Positions 1 to 6,990 of a DNA stretch of 24,258 bases are shown piece after piece; positions within the stretch are counted from its first letter, which is position 1, and every line of letters starts with the position of its first letter. The stretch spans positions 1 to 24,258 of the forward strand of contig JAEWYW010000030.1 of NCBI GenBank assembly GCA_023458535.1, written 5' to 3'. The position numbers and the translations under genes were made by a program. The DNA comes from Bacteroidota bacterium. GTDB lineage: Bacteria > Bacteroidota > Bacteroidia > Flavobacteriales > Weeksellaceae. The notes under the pieces are model-generated. The model did no database searches and was not told the DNA's origin. It saw only the letters and a program-made list of their open reading frames with translations.

Positions 1-2
1 TC

Positions 3-470
3 CAAACCAAAAGTGGTATCAAAGTTTTAATGAATGATGATGAGAAAAGTGTAACGATTCTTGATCCAAGCGGAAATACTTGGTTTATGGATGGTCAAGG
101 AAGCATAACTGTGACGGCGCCGAAGAACTTTACAGTGAATGCTGGAGAGAACGTTTCCATAAATGCTGGTTTGAATTTAACTTCAGTTGCTGGTGAAAAC
201 GTGAGTACAACAGCTGGAATGAATATTTCTGAATCTGCAACCCTCAATCATTCAAGTATTGCAGGTGGTATGATGACTCAAAATGCTACTTTAGATTATT
301 CTTTGATGGCAGCTAACATTATGGAAATAGCGCAAGGTGAAAGAAAATCTAGAGCAAAAGAAGTAACAGATCAGTCTTCTGAGAAAAAAATAGTTTCCGA
401 AAACAAAAATGAGGTTCATACTAAAGGATCTTTTGATAATAATGGTGGGGATAACACAAAAATGCATTAA
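3..470 (+). CDS. vgrG: VgrG C-terminal end (T6SS spike), cut by window edge
   Basis: The reading frame is open to the left edge, so this is the 3' end of a longer gene. The first ATG, at 30, is internal. The visible part begins with a TKSGIKVLMNDDEKSV stretch and a DPSGN turn, typical of the end of the gp5-like domain in Bacteroidetes VgrG. It continues into a repetitive beta-helix needle with units such as NAGENVSINAG, LTSVAGENVS and TTAGMNIS. A polar, charged tail of about 45 residues ends the protein. VgrG trimers form the puncturing tip of the T6SS and carry effectors. The next gene starts 2 nt downstream, the usual place for a VgrG-linked cargo effector. Family assignment is strong; full length cannot be judged. 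Confidence 0.88.
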   Translation, partial: QTKSGIKVLMNDDEKSVTILDPSGNTWFMDGQGSITVTAPKNFTVNAGENVSINAGLNLTSVAGENVSTTAGMNISESATLNHSSIAGGMMTQNATLDYSLMAANIMEIAQGERKSRAKEVTDQSSEKKIVSENKNEVHTKGSFDNNGGDNTKMH

Positions 471-472
471 AA

Positions 473-2074
473 ATGGCTGGTGGAAAGATAACAAGAATTG
501 TAAAAGGTGTAAACAGTATAGAATGCGATTCATGGACTGTTTATACAGATAAGTTTACAGCTTATGCTAATAACGGAAGCCATTTTACAGCAGATGGAGG
601 AACTAATTTTGGAGAACCAAACGATCCTCCCCCTGCTGGAACCTATTTTGTTAAAGGTTGGTGGACAGATGAAAACGACAAACCTATAAAAGAAGCTGCA
701 ATTGGAGACAAAGTGAAGTTTCATTTGCAAATGCAAAATATTCCTAAAGATGATGATAAGCGACAAGTAAAAATGGAACTAAGAGACTTTGAGGAATTTT
801 CATTGCTTTACTATATATTGGGTATAGAAACCGATAAATTTAAAGGTTATGATGAAATTTCTATAAAAGCCTATGATGAAAACAAAAATGTTTACTCTAA
901 AGAATATTGGGATATAGATTCTTCCAACAAAATTGTAATAAAACTGAATCTGGATGGTGACAGCCTTATTAAAATGTTGGCTAAAGAACACGATAGAAAT
1001 TTAGAACTGTATTTTAGATGTTCCTATATCAACCCTGAAAACTATATTGAGGTTTTACATTTCCCCGAAATGGAATCTGACTATCTAAAAGTAAACCCAC
1101 CACCAATTGTAGAACCTATTATTTTTGTAGAAGCTTCCCAACAGCATAAACTTCCTGCGCTATATTCTGCAGATGATGGAAACCCGTGGTATGTAAACAT
1201 TATCTCGGGCATGGAAGATGCAAAAGACCAAGCAGAAGGGGTGGCTGGTGATATAGAAATTATTAAAAACTTCTTTGCGGAAGGAGGCGGAGCGTCTTAC
1301 GAGCCAGATGAAATAAACAAATGGACCAAACGCTCTTATGAAATTGCAGTACGAAAGCTGAACAAAGGAGAACTTATTTTTAATGATGGAACCAAAGGCG
1401 TTACCAACCGCTACCATAGATATACCGTTTCTGATATAGACGGTACCTATAGCCAGCAGGTAATGATGGGCGTAAACCGTGGAAAGTTTAAAAAAGGAGT
1501 TACCAGCAAGGGTATTAACCAATTAGAAGCCCAAGCCAGCCGTGGGGTTGCCAAGGTTTTTAAAACAGTAGGCGAGCTAAACCCGCTTTGGGATGCCATT
1601 TGTGATGTTGCCGACATTTTGGTATCTGCCGCCAATGGAGAAAGACCACCTTTGCCTTTTACACCACCATTTGTAACGGATTTCCTTAACAGATATTTCG
1701 ATGAAATGTATGAAGATTTTAGATTATTATGGCAAAAAGATTTACAAAATTCATTAATGAAAGGAAAAGGAGAAGTTATAAAATTTTTAGAAAGAAATAA
1801 ATATACCGATAAACAAAGTATTCCTAATCTTGGTTTTCAAGTAATAGAATTATCAGAAGAAGGCATAAGAAAAATATTAACAAAAGAAGTTGAGTGCATA
1901 AATGATAAAACGAATCCTAAAACACCAATAATCCTAGAGGCTTTACCCAATATTGGAGAAGGACCACGAGATGCGGGTATATTGGTGCAATCTTTAGAAA
2001 ATGAAGATAAATATGGTAGATCAACAAAACATCATTATATTCATGCAATATTTATAAAAGATTTAGTTATTTAG
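473..2074 (+). CDS. Probable VgrG-linked T6SS cargo effector
   Basis: A 533-residue protein with no signal peptide, starting 2 nt after vgrG. I do not recognise a catalytic domain. Seen: an N-terminal segment (about 1-60, MAGGKITRIVKG onward) rich in Gly, Thr and aromatic residues; a probable beta-sandwich (about 60-210) containing AGTYFVKGWWTDENDKPI; a middle domain (about 220-400) with NPWYVNIISG and NRYHRYTVSD, ending in a Pro-rich linker PPLPFTPPF; and a C-terminal domain (about 403-533) ending in STKHHYIHAIF. The DNA is clearly more AT-rich after about 1690 than in the 1140-1680 section. This matches a modular effector with an exchanged C-terminal tip. Delivery by VgrG is inferred from adjacency and missing signal peptide. 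Toxin activity is a hypothesis. An adaptor or structural role remains possible. Confidence 0.6.
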   Translation: MAGGKITRIVKGVNSIECDSWTVYTDKFTAYANNGSHFTADGGTNFGEPNDPPPAGTYFVKGWWTDENDKPIKEAAIGDKVKFHLQMQNIPKDDDKRQVKMELRDFEEFSLLYYILGIETDKFKGYDEISIKAYDENKNVYSKEYWDIDSSNKIVIKLNLDGDSLIKMLAKEHDRNLELYFRCSYINPENYIEVLHFPEMESDYLKVNPPPIVEPIIFVEASQQHKLPALYSADDGNPWYVNIISGMEDAKDQAEGVAGDIEIIKNFFAEGGGASYEPDEINKWTKRSYEIAVRKLNKGELIFNDGTKGVTNRYHRYTVSDIDGTYSQQVMMGVNRGKFKKGVTSKGINQLEAQASRGVAKVFKTVGELNPLWDAICDVADILVSAANGERPPLPFTPPFVTDFLNRYFDEMYEDFRLLWQKDLQNSLMKGKGEVIKFLERNKYTDKQSIPNLGFQVIELSEEGIRKILTKEVECINDKTNPKTPIILEALPNIGEGPRDAGILVQSLENEDKYGRSTKHHYIHAIFIKDLVI

Positions 2075-2077
2075 ATT

Positions 2078-2845
2078 ATGAAAAACTTGTTATATATTAT
2101 ATTATCATTTCCTCTATTATTTTCTTGTCAAGAGAAGTACAATCAAGCATCTTTTGATCAAAAAGAAGAAAAATTAAGGAAATATCCTGATACTTTAAAA
2201 ATGCTTGTATTAGACAGTCTTTGGCAAAAAAGAGACTCTTTATCGTATTTAAGGTTTAAAAATCTTGAACAAGTTTATTTAGAAGAAACAGATTCAATTC
2301 CCAAATGGATTACAAACTTTAGAAACCTTCAGGTTCTAAACACCAGTAATTATCATAAAAAAATAAATAAGCTTCCAAAAGATATTGGCTCACTTATTAA
2401 TATTAAACAAATATATCTTCCTAAAAATAGTATCAATAAACTCCCCGTTTCATTCTATAATTTAGTAAATATTGAAAGACTAACATTAGACTATAACAAT
2501 ATTACAGAAATATCACAAGATATTATTAAATTAAAAAATTTGGAAGTAATTTCCTTAGACGGTAATTTAATTAAAATACTCCCAAATAGTTTTTGTGAAT
2601 TAAAAAAACTTAAATTAATTTCATTAGATAACACTACAATTTCAGAATTACCACCATGTATTAAAAGCTTAAACGGATTAGAACGTCTTTACATAAGTAA
2701 TACGAAGATATCACATATTCCATTAGAAATTTTATCACTTCCTAATTTGAAAGACATTAACGCTAAAGGTCTAAAATTGGATAACTATAAAGAAGTAAAA
2801 GAAATTTGCAAGAAACATAATATTGCTTTTTATTATGATGAATAA
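2078..2845 (+). CDS. LRR lipoprotein, copy 1 (candidate immunity protein)
   Basis: A 255-residue lipoprotein. The signal peptide ends in a lipobox (LLFSC, Cys17). After a charged region with the shared block DSLWQKRDSLSYLR come about six leucine-rich repeats of 22-23 residues in the pattern LxxLxxLxLxxNxIxxLP (about residues 80-235). The tail is EICKKHNIAFYYDE. It starts 3 nt after the effector gene and is the first of three tandem paralogues. Lipid anchoring places it in the envelope. An immunity role against the preceding effector is inferred from position and tandem amplification, as described for Bacteroidetes immunity arrays. LRR proteins are generic binders, so a different partner is possible. 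Confidence 0.8.
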   Translation: MKNLLYIILSFPLLFSCQEKYNQASFDQKEEKLRKYPDTLKMLVLDSLWQKRDSLSYLRFKNLEQVYLEETDSIPKWITNFRNLQVLNTSNYHKKINKLPKDIGSLINIKQIYLPKNSINKLPVSFYNLVNIERLTLDYNNITEISQDIIKLKNLEVISLDGNLIKILPNSFCELKKLKLISLDNTTISELPPCIKSLNGLERLYISNTKISHIPLEILSLPNLKDINAKGLKLDNYKEVKEICKKHNIAFYYDE

Positions 2846-3602
2846 TAGATTTCTTTGGCTTATATTTTTACTTCCCCTATTGTATTCTTGCCAAAAATAC
2901 AATAAAGCACCTTTTGATGAATATGAAAGAATTTTGAGAACTACAAAAGCTGATGACAAAGGAATTATAATAGATAGCTTATGGGATAAAAGAGACTCAT
3001 TAAGCTATTTGAGATTAAAAAATGTTAAGTTTATGTATCTAAAATCCGTAAACTCTATACCTAAATGGATTACTAAATTTGATAGTCTTGAGATGATTAG
3101 CAATACGGTTGATAAAAGTTATTTAGAATCTTTTGAAAATATAAAAAATTTAAAAAATTTAAAAACACTTGATTTATCTCATAGCAAAATAAAAGAAATA
3201 CAGAATAATATATTTCAAATTAAATCATTAGAATATCTTGTTTTTGATGAAAATAAAATTGTAAACATCCCAATAGAAATAAAAGCATTGCAAAACCTAA
3301 AAAGTATTCACATTTCTCAAAATCCATTAATAAATGTTCCCAATCAAGTTTGTCAATTAAAAAAAATAGAATCTTTAATCGTAGAAGATACTAAAATTAC
3401 TGAGTTACCAAAGTGTTTAGGAAATTTACAAAACTTAGAATGGATCAATGTTTCAGGAACTCAACTTACAGAATTTCCAATAGAAATACTAAATGCTCCA
3501 AAATTAGAAACTATTGATGCTAGAAGATTAAAGTTAAAAAACTACAAAGAAGTAAAAACTATTTGTGAGAAAAAGAAAATTAATTTTCATTATGATGAAT
3601 AA
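2835..3602 (+). CDS. LRR lipoprotein, copy 2 (tandem paralogue)
   Basis: A 255-residue paralogue of the preceding gene. It has a signal peptide with lipobox LLYSC, the block DSLWDKRDSLSYLRLK, LRRs, and a tail TICEKKKINFHYDE. The start is placed at the ATGATG at 2835/2838 inside the end of copy 1, giving an 11-nt overlap. An earlier in-frame ATG at 2823 would only lengthen the N-terminus and lies deeper in copy 1. The N-terminal LRRs differ from copies 1 and 3 (for example LKTLDLSHSKIKEIQNN). The last 37-residue LRR stretch is almost identical to copy 3, which suggests a shared constraint there. Envelope location is supported. The partner is unknown. Confidence 0.78.
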   Translation: MMNNRFLWLIFLLPLLYSCQKYNKAPFDEYERILRTTKADDKGIIIDSLWDKRDSLSYLRLKNVKFMYLKSVNSIPKWITKFDSLEMISNTVDKSYLESFENIKNLKNLKTLDLSHSKIKEIQNNIFQIKSLEYLVFDENKIVNIPIEIKALQNLKSIHISQNPLINVPNQVCQLKKIESLIVEDTKITELPKCLGNLQNLEWINVSGTQLTEFPIEILNAPKLETIDARRLKLKNYKEVKTICEKKKINFHYDE

Positions 3603-4371
3603 TAAATTTCTTAGGTTTGTTTTTTTAATTCCAGCATTATTTTCATGTCAAGAGAAATATAATAAAGAGCCATTTGATGAGAAAGAGAAAGCAATAAGAA
3701 ATTTTCCAGATAATATGGATGTTCTAGTACTTGATAGTCTTTGGCAAAAAAGAGATTCTTTATCTTATTTAAGATTAAAATCTGTTAAAATAATTTTAAT
3801 TCAAAATTCAGACATTATTCCTAATTGGATTTCAAATTTCAATACTTTAAAAACACTAAATATTGAGAATGAATATAAAAGGAAAATTAAAATAATCCCG
3901 AGTTCATTAGGAAAACTAGATAAGTTAAAAAAAATTACATTCTCAGATAATATTATAACAACTTTACCGCAGAGTTTTTTTTATTTAAAGTCACTTCAGT
4001 ATTTAAACTTAGATAATAATAAAATCAAAGACATTCCTAAAAGTTTAGAAGGATTGAAGAGTATTGAAGCTATTTCTTTAATGAATAATCCTATACATAC
4101 TATTCCAAACCAAGTATGTAAATTAAGTAAATTACAATCTATCGTACTAGAAAATACAAAAATTAAAGATTTACCAAAATGTTTAGGTCATCTAACTAAT
4201 CTAGAATGGATAAATGTTTCTGGAACTCAGTTGACAGAATTTCCAATAGAAATTTTAAATGCTCCAAAACTTGAAACTATAGATGCAAAGAGATTAAAGC
4301 TTAAAAATTGCAAAGAAGTAAAAGCAATCTGCAAAAAGAAAAATATTAAATTTCACTACGATGAGCGATAA
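3592..4371 (+). CDS. LRR lipoprotein, copy 3 (tandem paralogue)
   Basis: A 259-residue paralogue with lipobox ALFSC, the block DSLWQKRDSLSYLRLK, about six LRRs and a tail ending HYDER. Start chosen at the ATGATG at 3592/3595, overlapping copy 2 by 11 nt exactly as copy 2 overlaps copy 1. An upstream in-frame ATG at 3565 lies well inside copy 2 and would add nine charged or hydrophobic residues before the signal peptide. The last codon differs from the other copies (GAG CGA TAA instead of GAA TAA), so this copy lost the standard stop and gained one Arg. Probable role as for copy 1: an envelope LRR protein, possibly immunity. Confidence 0.78.
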   Translation: MMNNKFLRFVFLIPALFSCQEKYNKEPFDEKEKAIRNFPDNMDVLVLDSLWQKRDSLSYLRLKSVKIILIQNSDIIPNWISNFNTLKTLNIENEYKRKIKIIPSSLGKLDKLKKITFSDNIITTLPQSFFYLKSLQYLNLDNNKIKDIPKSLEGLKSIEAISLMNNPIHTIPNQVCKLSKLQSIVLENTKIKDLPKCLGHLTNLEWINVSGTQLTEFPIEILNAPKLETIDAKRLKLKNCKEVKAICKKKNIKFHYDER

Positions 4372-4452
4372 ATTTCTTTGATTAATTTTATTACTTCCTG
4401 CATTATTTTCTTGTCATAAAATATAATACAATACCTTTGGTGAGTAAGAATT
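4361..4452 (+). pseudogene. Decayed 5' remnant of a fourth LRR lipoprotein copy
   Basis: Starting at the ATG at 4361, inside the end of copy 3, the frame reads MSDKFL, stop, LILLLPALFSCHKI, stop, YNTFGE, stop. This follows the signal peptide, lipobox and first mature residues of copies 1-3. The first stop is TGA where copy 2 has TGG (FLW). Homology fades near 4450, so only about 90 bp survive and no LRRs remain. The overlap geometry with copy 3 matches the intact junctions, so this was once a further unit of the tandem array. Confidence 0.82.
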
Positions 4453-4529
4453 AAACCAATATTCTTACTTTTAAAAAGTTTAAGGCAAAGACTGCTTTGT
4501 TAAAACCACGTAATTCAGAATTTCTTCGT

Positions 4530-4536
4530 TACTTTG
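4530..4536 (+). promoter_or_regulatory. Possible Bacteroidetes -7 element before the pigment operon
   Basis: TACTTTG followed by CA, 25 nt before the GTG start at 4562, resembles the TAnnTTTG -7 element of Bacteroidetes sigma-ABfr promoters but is one base short. No convincing TTG lies at the expected -33 distance (the nearest, at 4497-4499, is too far). It is the only candidate in the gap between the LRR remnant and the ABC transporter, where a promoter is expected. Confidence 0.3.
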
Positions 4537-4561
4537 CACCCGAAAAAAATCATTTTAAAAG

Positions 4562-5317
4562 GTGGAAAATCCTTTCATTATTATAAAAAACCTGTATAAA
4601 AAATATCAGAACGCAGACAGTTTTTCTGTGAATGATATTTCTCTAAACATAGACCGTAAAGAGGTTTTTGGAATTCTTGGCCCCAACGGAGCGGGAAAGA
4701 CTACCCTTATTTCTATGCTTGCAGGGATTATAAAACCAACTTCAGGAAATTTTTCTATTGATGGTTTAGATTTTAAACATCATAGCAGGAGACTTAAGCA
4801 AATAATTGGTATTGTACCTCAAGAATATGCGCTATATCCTACCCTTACAGCCCGTGAAAACCTAATGTTTTTTGGAAGTTTGTATGGATTACAACACGAT
4901 AAGCTCAAGAAAGATATCGAAATCGGATTAGAAAGAATGGGGCTTTCTCAGTTTGCAGATAAAAAAGTAGAACAGTTTTCAGGTGGGATGAAACGCAGAT
5001 GCAACCTCATCGCAGGAACACTTCATAATCCAAAAGTCCTATTTCTAGACGAGCCAACCGTTGGCGTAGATGTGCAGTCTAAAAAAGTTATTATTGATTT
5101 TTTACAGGAGCTGAATCAAAAAGGAACCTGTATCATCTATACATCGCACCATCTTTCGGAAGCTCAGGAATTCTGCACCCAAATTGCAATTATCGACAGT
5201 GGAAAAATCCTTACCAACGGTTCGCCCAAAGAATTGATTTCTCAGACATCCAACGCCAATAATCTTGAGGATGTATTTATTTCGTTAACTGGTAAAGAAT
5301 TAAGAGATGCTTTATAA
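4562..5317 (+). CDS. ABC transporter ATP-binding protein
   Basis: A 251-residue ATPase of an ABC-2 exporter. Walker A GPNGAGKTT is at 40-48, the Q-loop Gln at 87, signature FSGGM at 139-143, Walker B VLFLDEP at 159-165 and the H-loop His at 196. It powers export together with the permease that overlaps its 3' end by 11 nt. The start is a GTG. An in-frame TAA lies at 4556-4558 and no ATG lies nearby, so the GTG is effectively forced. As first gene of the operon holding the aryl-polyene genes, it may move the pigment, a precursor or an associated lipid across the inner membrane. The substrate cannot be read from sequence. Confidence 0.93.
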   Translation: MENPFIIIKNLYKKYQNADSFSVNDISLNIDRKEVFGILGPNGAGKTTLISMLAGIIKPTSGNFSIDGLDFKHHSRRLKQIIGIVPQEYALYPTLTARENLMFFGSLYGLQHDKLKKDIEIGLERMGLSQFADKKVEQFSGGMKRRCNLIAGTLHNPKVLFLDEPTVGVDVQSKKVIIDFLQELNQKGTCIIYTSHHLSEAQEFCTQIAIIDSGKILTNGSPKELISQTSNANNLEDVFISLTGKELRDAL

Positions 5318-6572
5318 ATTGTGGAGAAACTTTGTTAAGGAAGTATTATTGCTGAAAAGAGACCTTGGTGGAATCATCATTATTTTCGTGATGCCACTTT
5401 TATTGATAGTGACCATCACATTAATTCAGGATTCTTCGTTTAAAAATCTCGAAGGCACAAAAATCCCAGTTATTTATGTAGACAACGATAAAGACGAGGT
5501 TTCTAAAAGCATTGAAGATGAGCTTAAAGCCAGCAAAACGTTCGATTTGCTTACCAATTACAATGAAAAAACAGCAAAAGAAGCTGTTTTCTCCGGAAAA
5601 TATCAAATGGCAATTGTAATTCCGAAAGATCTTACCAAAAATCTGAATGCTATAATTGATGATAAGGTGCAGACGATTGTCAGTTCTTTTGGACTGCCAG
5701 GCGATTCCGCTTCAACTAAAAAATTAGTTCCTCAGAAAAAGGAGATTCATTTGTATTTCGATCCCGCAACCAATACAGGTTTTAAAAACTCTGTAATGAC
5801 ATCGGTTAGCAAAATGATTTTTAAAATTGAGAATGATAAAATCTATAAATCTTTCCAAGATCAGTTAGGAACTTCTGAAGATCTGGAGCAGAATAAAGAC
5901 CTCATTACCTATAAAGAAATCATGCCGAATACGGGGAAAAAAGAAATCTTACCTACTTCCGTGCAGCATAATGTCCCCGCTTGGGCACTTTTCGCAATAT
6001 TTTTTATTGTTGTGCCACTTTCCATCAATTTGGTGAAAGAAAAATCTCAGGGTACGAGTTTAAGGTTAAGAATCAGTCCTACGCCATATTATATTCCTAT
6101 TTTAGGGAAAACATTCACCTATTTAATCATTTGTATTATTCAATTTTTATTGATGGTGGCCATTGGTGTTTATCTATTCCCATTAATTGGTTTATCTCAA
6201 TTTGAAGTTTCAGGAAAAATGTTGTCATTAATTGTGGTTACATTATTTTCTGGGTTAGCAGCAATAGGTTTTGGAATTTTAATAGGCACCATTGCCAATA
6301 CACAAGAGCAATCAGCACCGTTTGGAGCAACATCAGTAGTTGTCTTAGCAGCCATTGGCGGAATTTGGGTTCCCGTTTTCTTAATGCCAGAATTTATGCA
6401 AAGTGTCGCAAAATTCTCACCCATGAACTGGGGTTTGAACGCCTATTACAGCATAATACTCAGAAATGGAAGTGTATTTTCTGTGGCAAAAGAATTAATT
6501 CTCTTATTTTTGTTCTATATAGTTACAGTAAGCATTTCTATTTGGTATGAAAGAAAAAGAATTTCCGTCTAA
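5307..6572 (+). CDS. ABC-2 type transporter permease
   Basis: A 421-residue inner-membrane permease. The layout fits the ABC-2 family: one N-terminal membrane helix (about 20-40, IIIFVMPLLLIVTITLI), a large extracytoplasmic domain (about 45-220), then five hydrophobic helices, from WALFAIFFIVVPLSI to the last one, ILLFLFYIVTVSISI, near the C-terminus. It overlaps the ATPase gene by 11 nt and the thioesterase gene by 26 nt, so translation is probably coupled. It pairs with the ATPase as an exporter. The link to pigment or lipid export is inferred from operon membership. Confidence 0.9.
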   Translation: MLYKLWRNFVKEVLLLKRDLGGIIIIFVMPLLLIVTITLIQDSSFKNLEGTKIPVIYVDNDKDEVSKSIEDELKASKTFDLLTNYNEKTAKEAVFSGKYQMAIVIPKDLTKNLNAIIDDKVQTIVSSFGLPGDSASTKKLVPQKKEIHLYFDPATNTGFKNSVMTSVSKMIFKIENDKIYKSFQDQLGTSEDLEQNKDLITYKEIMPNTGKKEILPTSVQHNVPAWALFAIFFIVVPLSINLVKEKSQGTSLRLRISPTPYYIPILGKTFTYLIICIIQFLLMVAIGVYLFPLIGLSQFEVSGKMLSLIVVTLFSGLAAIGFGILIGTIANTQEQSAPFGATSVVVLAAIGGIWVPVFLMPEFMQSVAKFSPMNWGLNAYYSIILRNGSVFSVAKELILLFLFYIVTVSISIWYERKRISV

Positions 6573-6990
6573 TAATAACCCTTTGGTTTGCATAGAAGAA
6601 GCCAGAGTCCGCTTTAATGAGACAGACCCCCTGGGAATTGTTTGGCATGGGCATTACATTGTTTATTTCGAAGATGGAAGGGAAGCTTTCGGCAGACAGC
6701 ATGGTTTAACCTATTTGGATATTCAAAATTCTGGATTTACCACTCCTATTGTCAAAACATCTACAGAACATTATTTACCTTTAAAATACGGTGAAACTTT
6801 CAGCATAGAAACTACTTATATCAATTCTACGGCGGCAAAATTAATTTATCAATATCGGATTTTCAATGAAGATCAGAAATTGGTTTGTAAAGGGGAAACC
6901 ACACAGGTTTTCTTAGATGGTGACGGCAATTTATGTTTATATGCACCAGAATTTTTCCAAAACTGGAAAGAAAAAATGGGTTTAGTATGA
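6547..6990 (+). CDS. Acyl-CoA/ACP thioesterase, 4HBT hotdog family
   Basis: A 147-residue single-hotdog protein. The family motif is VRFNETDPLGIVWHGHYIVY (residues 21-40), with the expected catalytic Asp at 27 and the following helix FEDGREAFG. Such enzymes hydrolyse acyl-thioesters, and aryl-polyene clusters commonly carry one (called ApeK in the gammaproteobacterial systems). Here it could release or proofread polyene intermediates. It starts inside the permease gene (26-nt overlap) and ends in an ATGATGA shared with the following ketosynthase. Confidence 0.88.
   Translation: MKEKEFPSNNNPLVCIEEARVRFNETDPLGIVWHGHYIVYFEDGREAFGRQHGLTYLDIQNSGFTTPIVKTSTEHYLPLKYGETFSIETTYINSTAAKLIYQYRIFNEDQKLVCKGETTQVFLDGDGNLCLYAPEFFQNWKEKMGLV

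Larger units (their letters stand above)
2078..4452 (+). repeat. Tandem array of about 757-bp LRR-lipoprotein units
   Basis: Successive units start at 2078, 2835, 3592 and 4361, spacings of 757, 757 and 769 bp. Each junction keeps a TATGATGAATAAT-like sequence in which the end of one protein (YDE, stop) and the start of the next (MMNN or MSDK) are read in different frames. The array is more AT-rich than the operon that follows. Confidence 0.85.

Noticed and set aside
4372..4561. Further small gene or riboswitch before the ABC transporter
   Set aside because: Apart from the LRR remnant and a weak promoter-like TACTTTG, I see no coding pattern and no recognisable conserved RNA motif.
6933..6986. 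Earlier in-frame ATG for KS 1
   Set aside because: It lies inside the thioesterase gene and adds 18 residues with no KS similarity; the ATGA overlap at 6987 is a better start.
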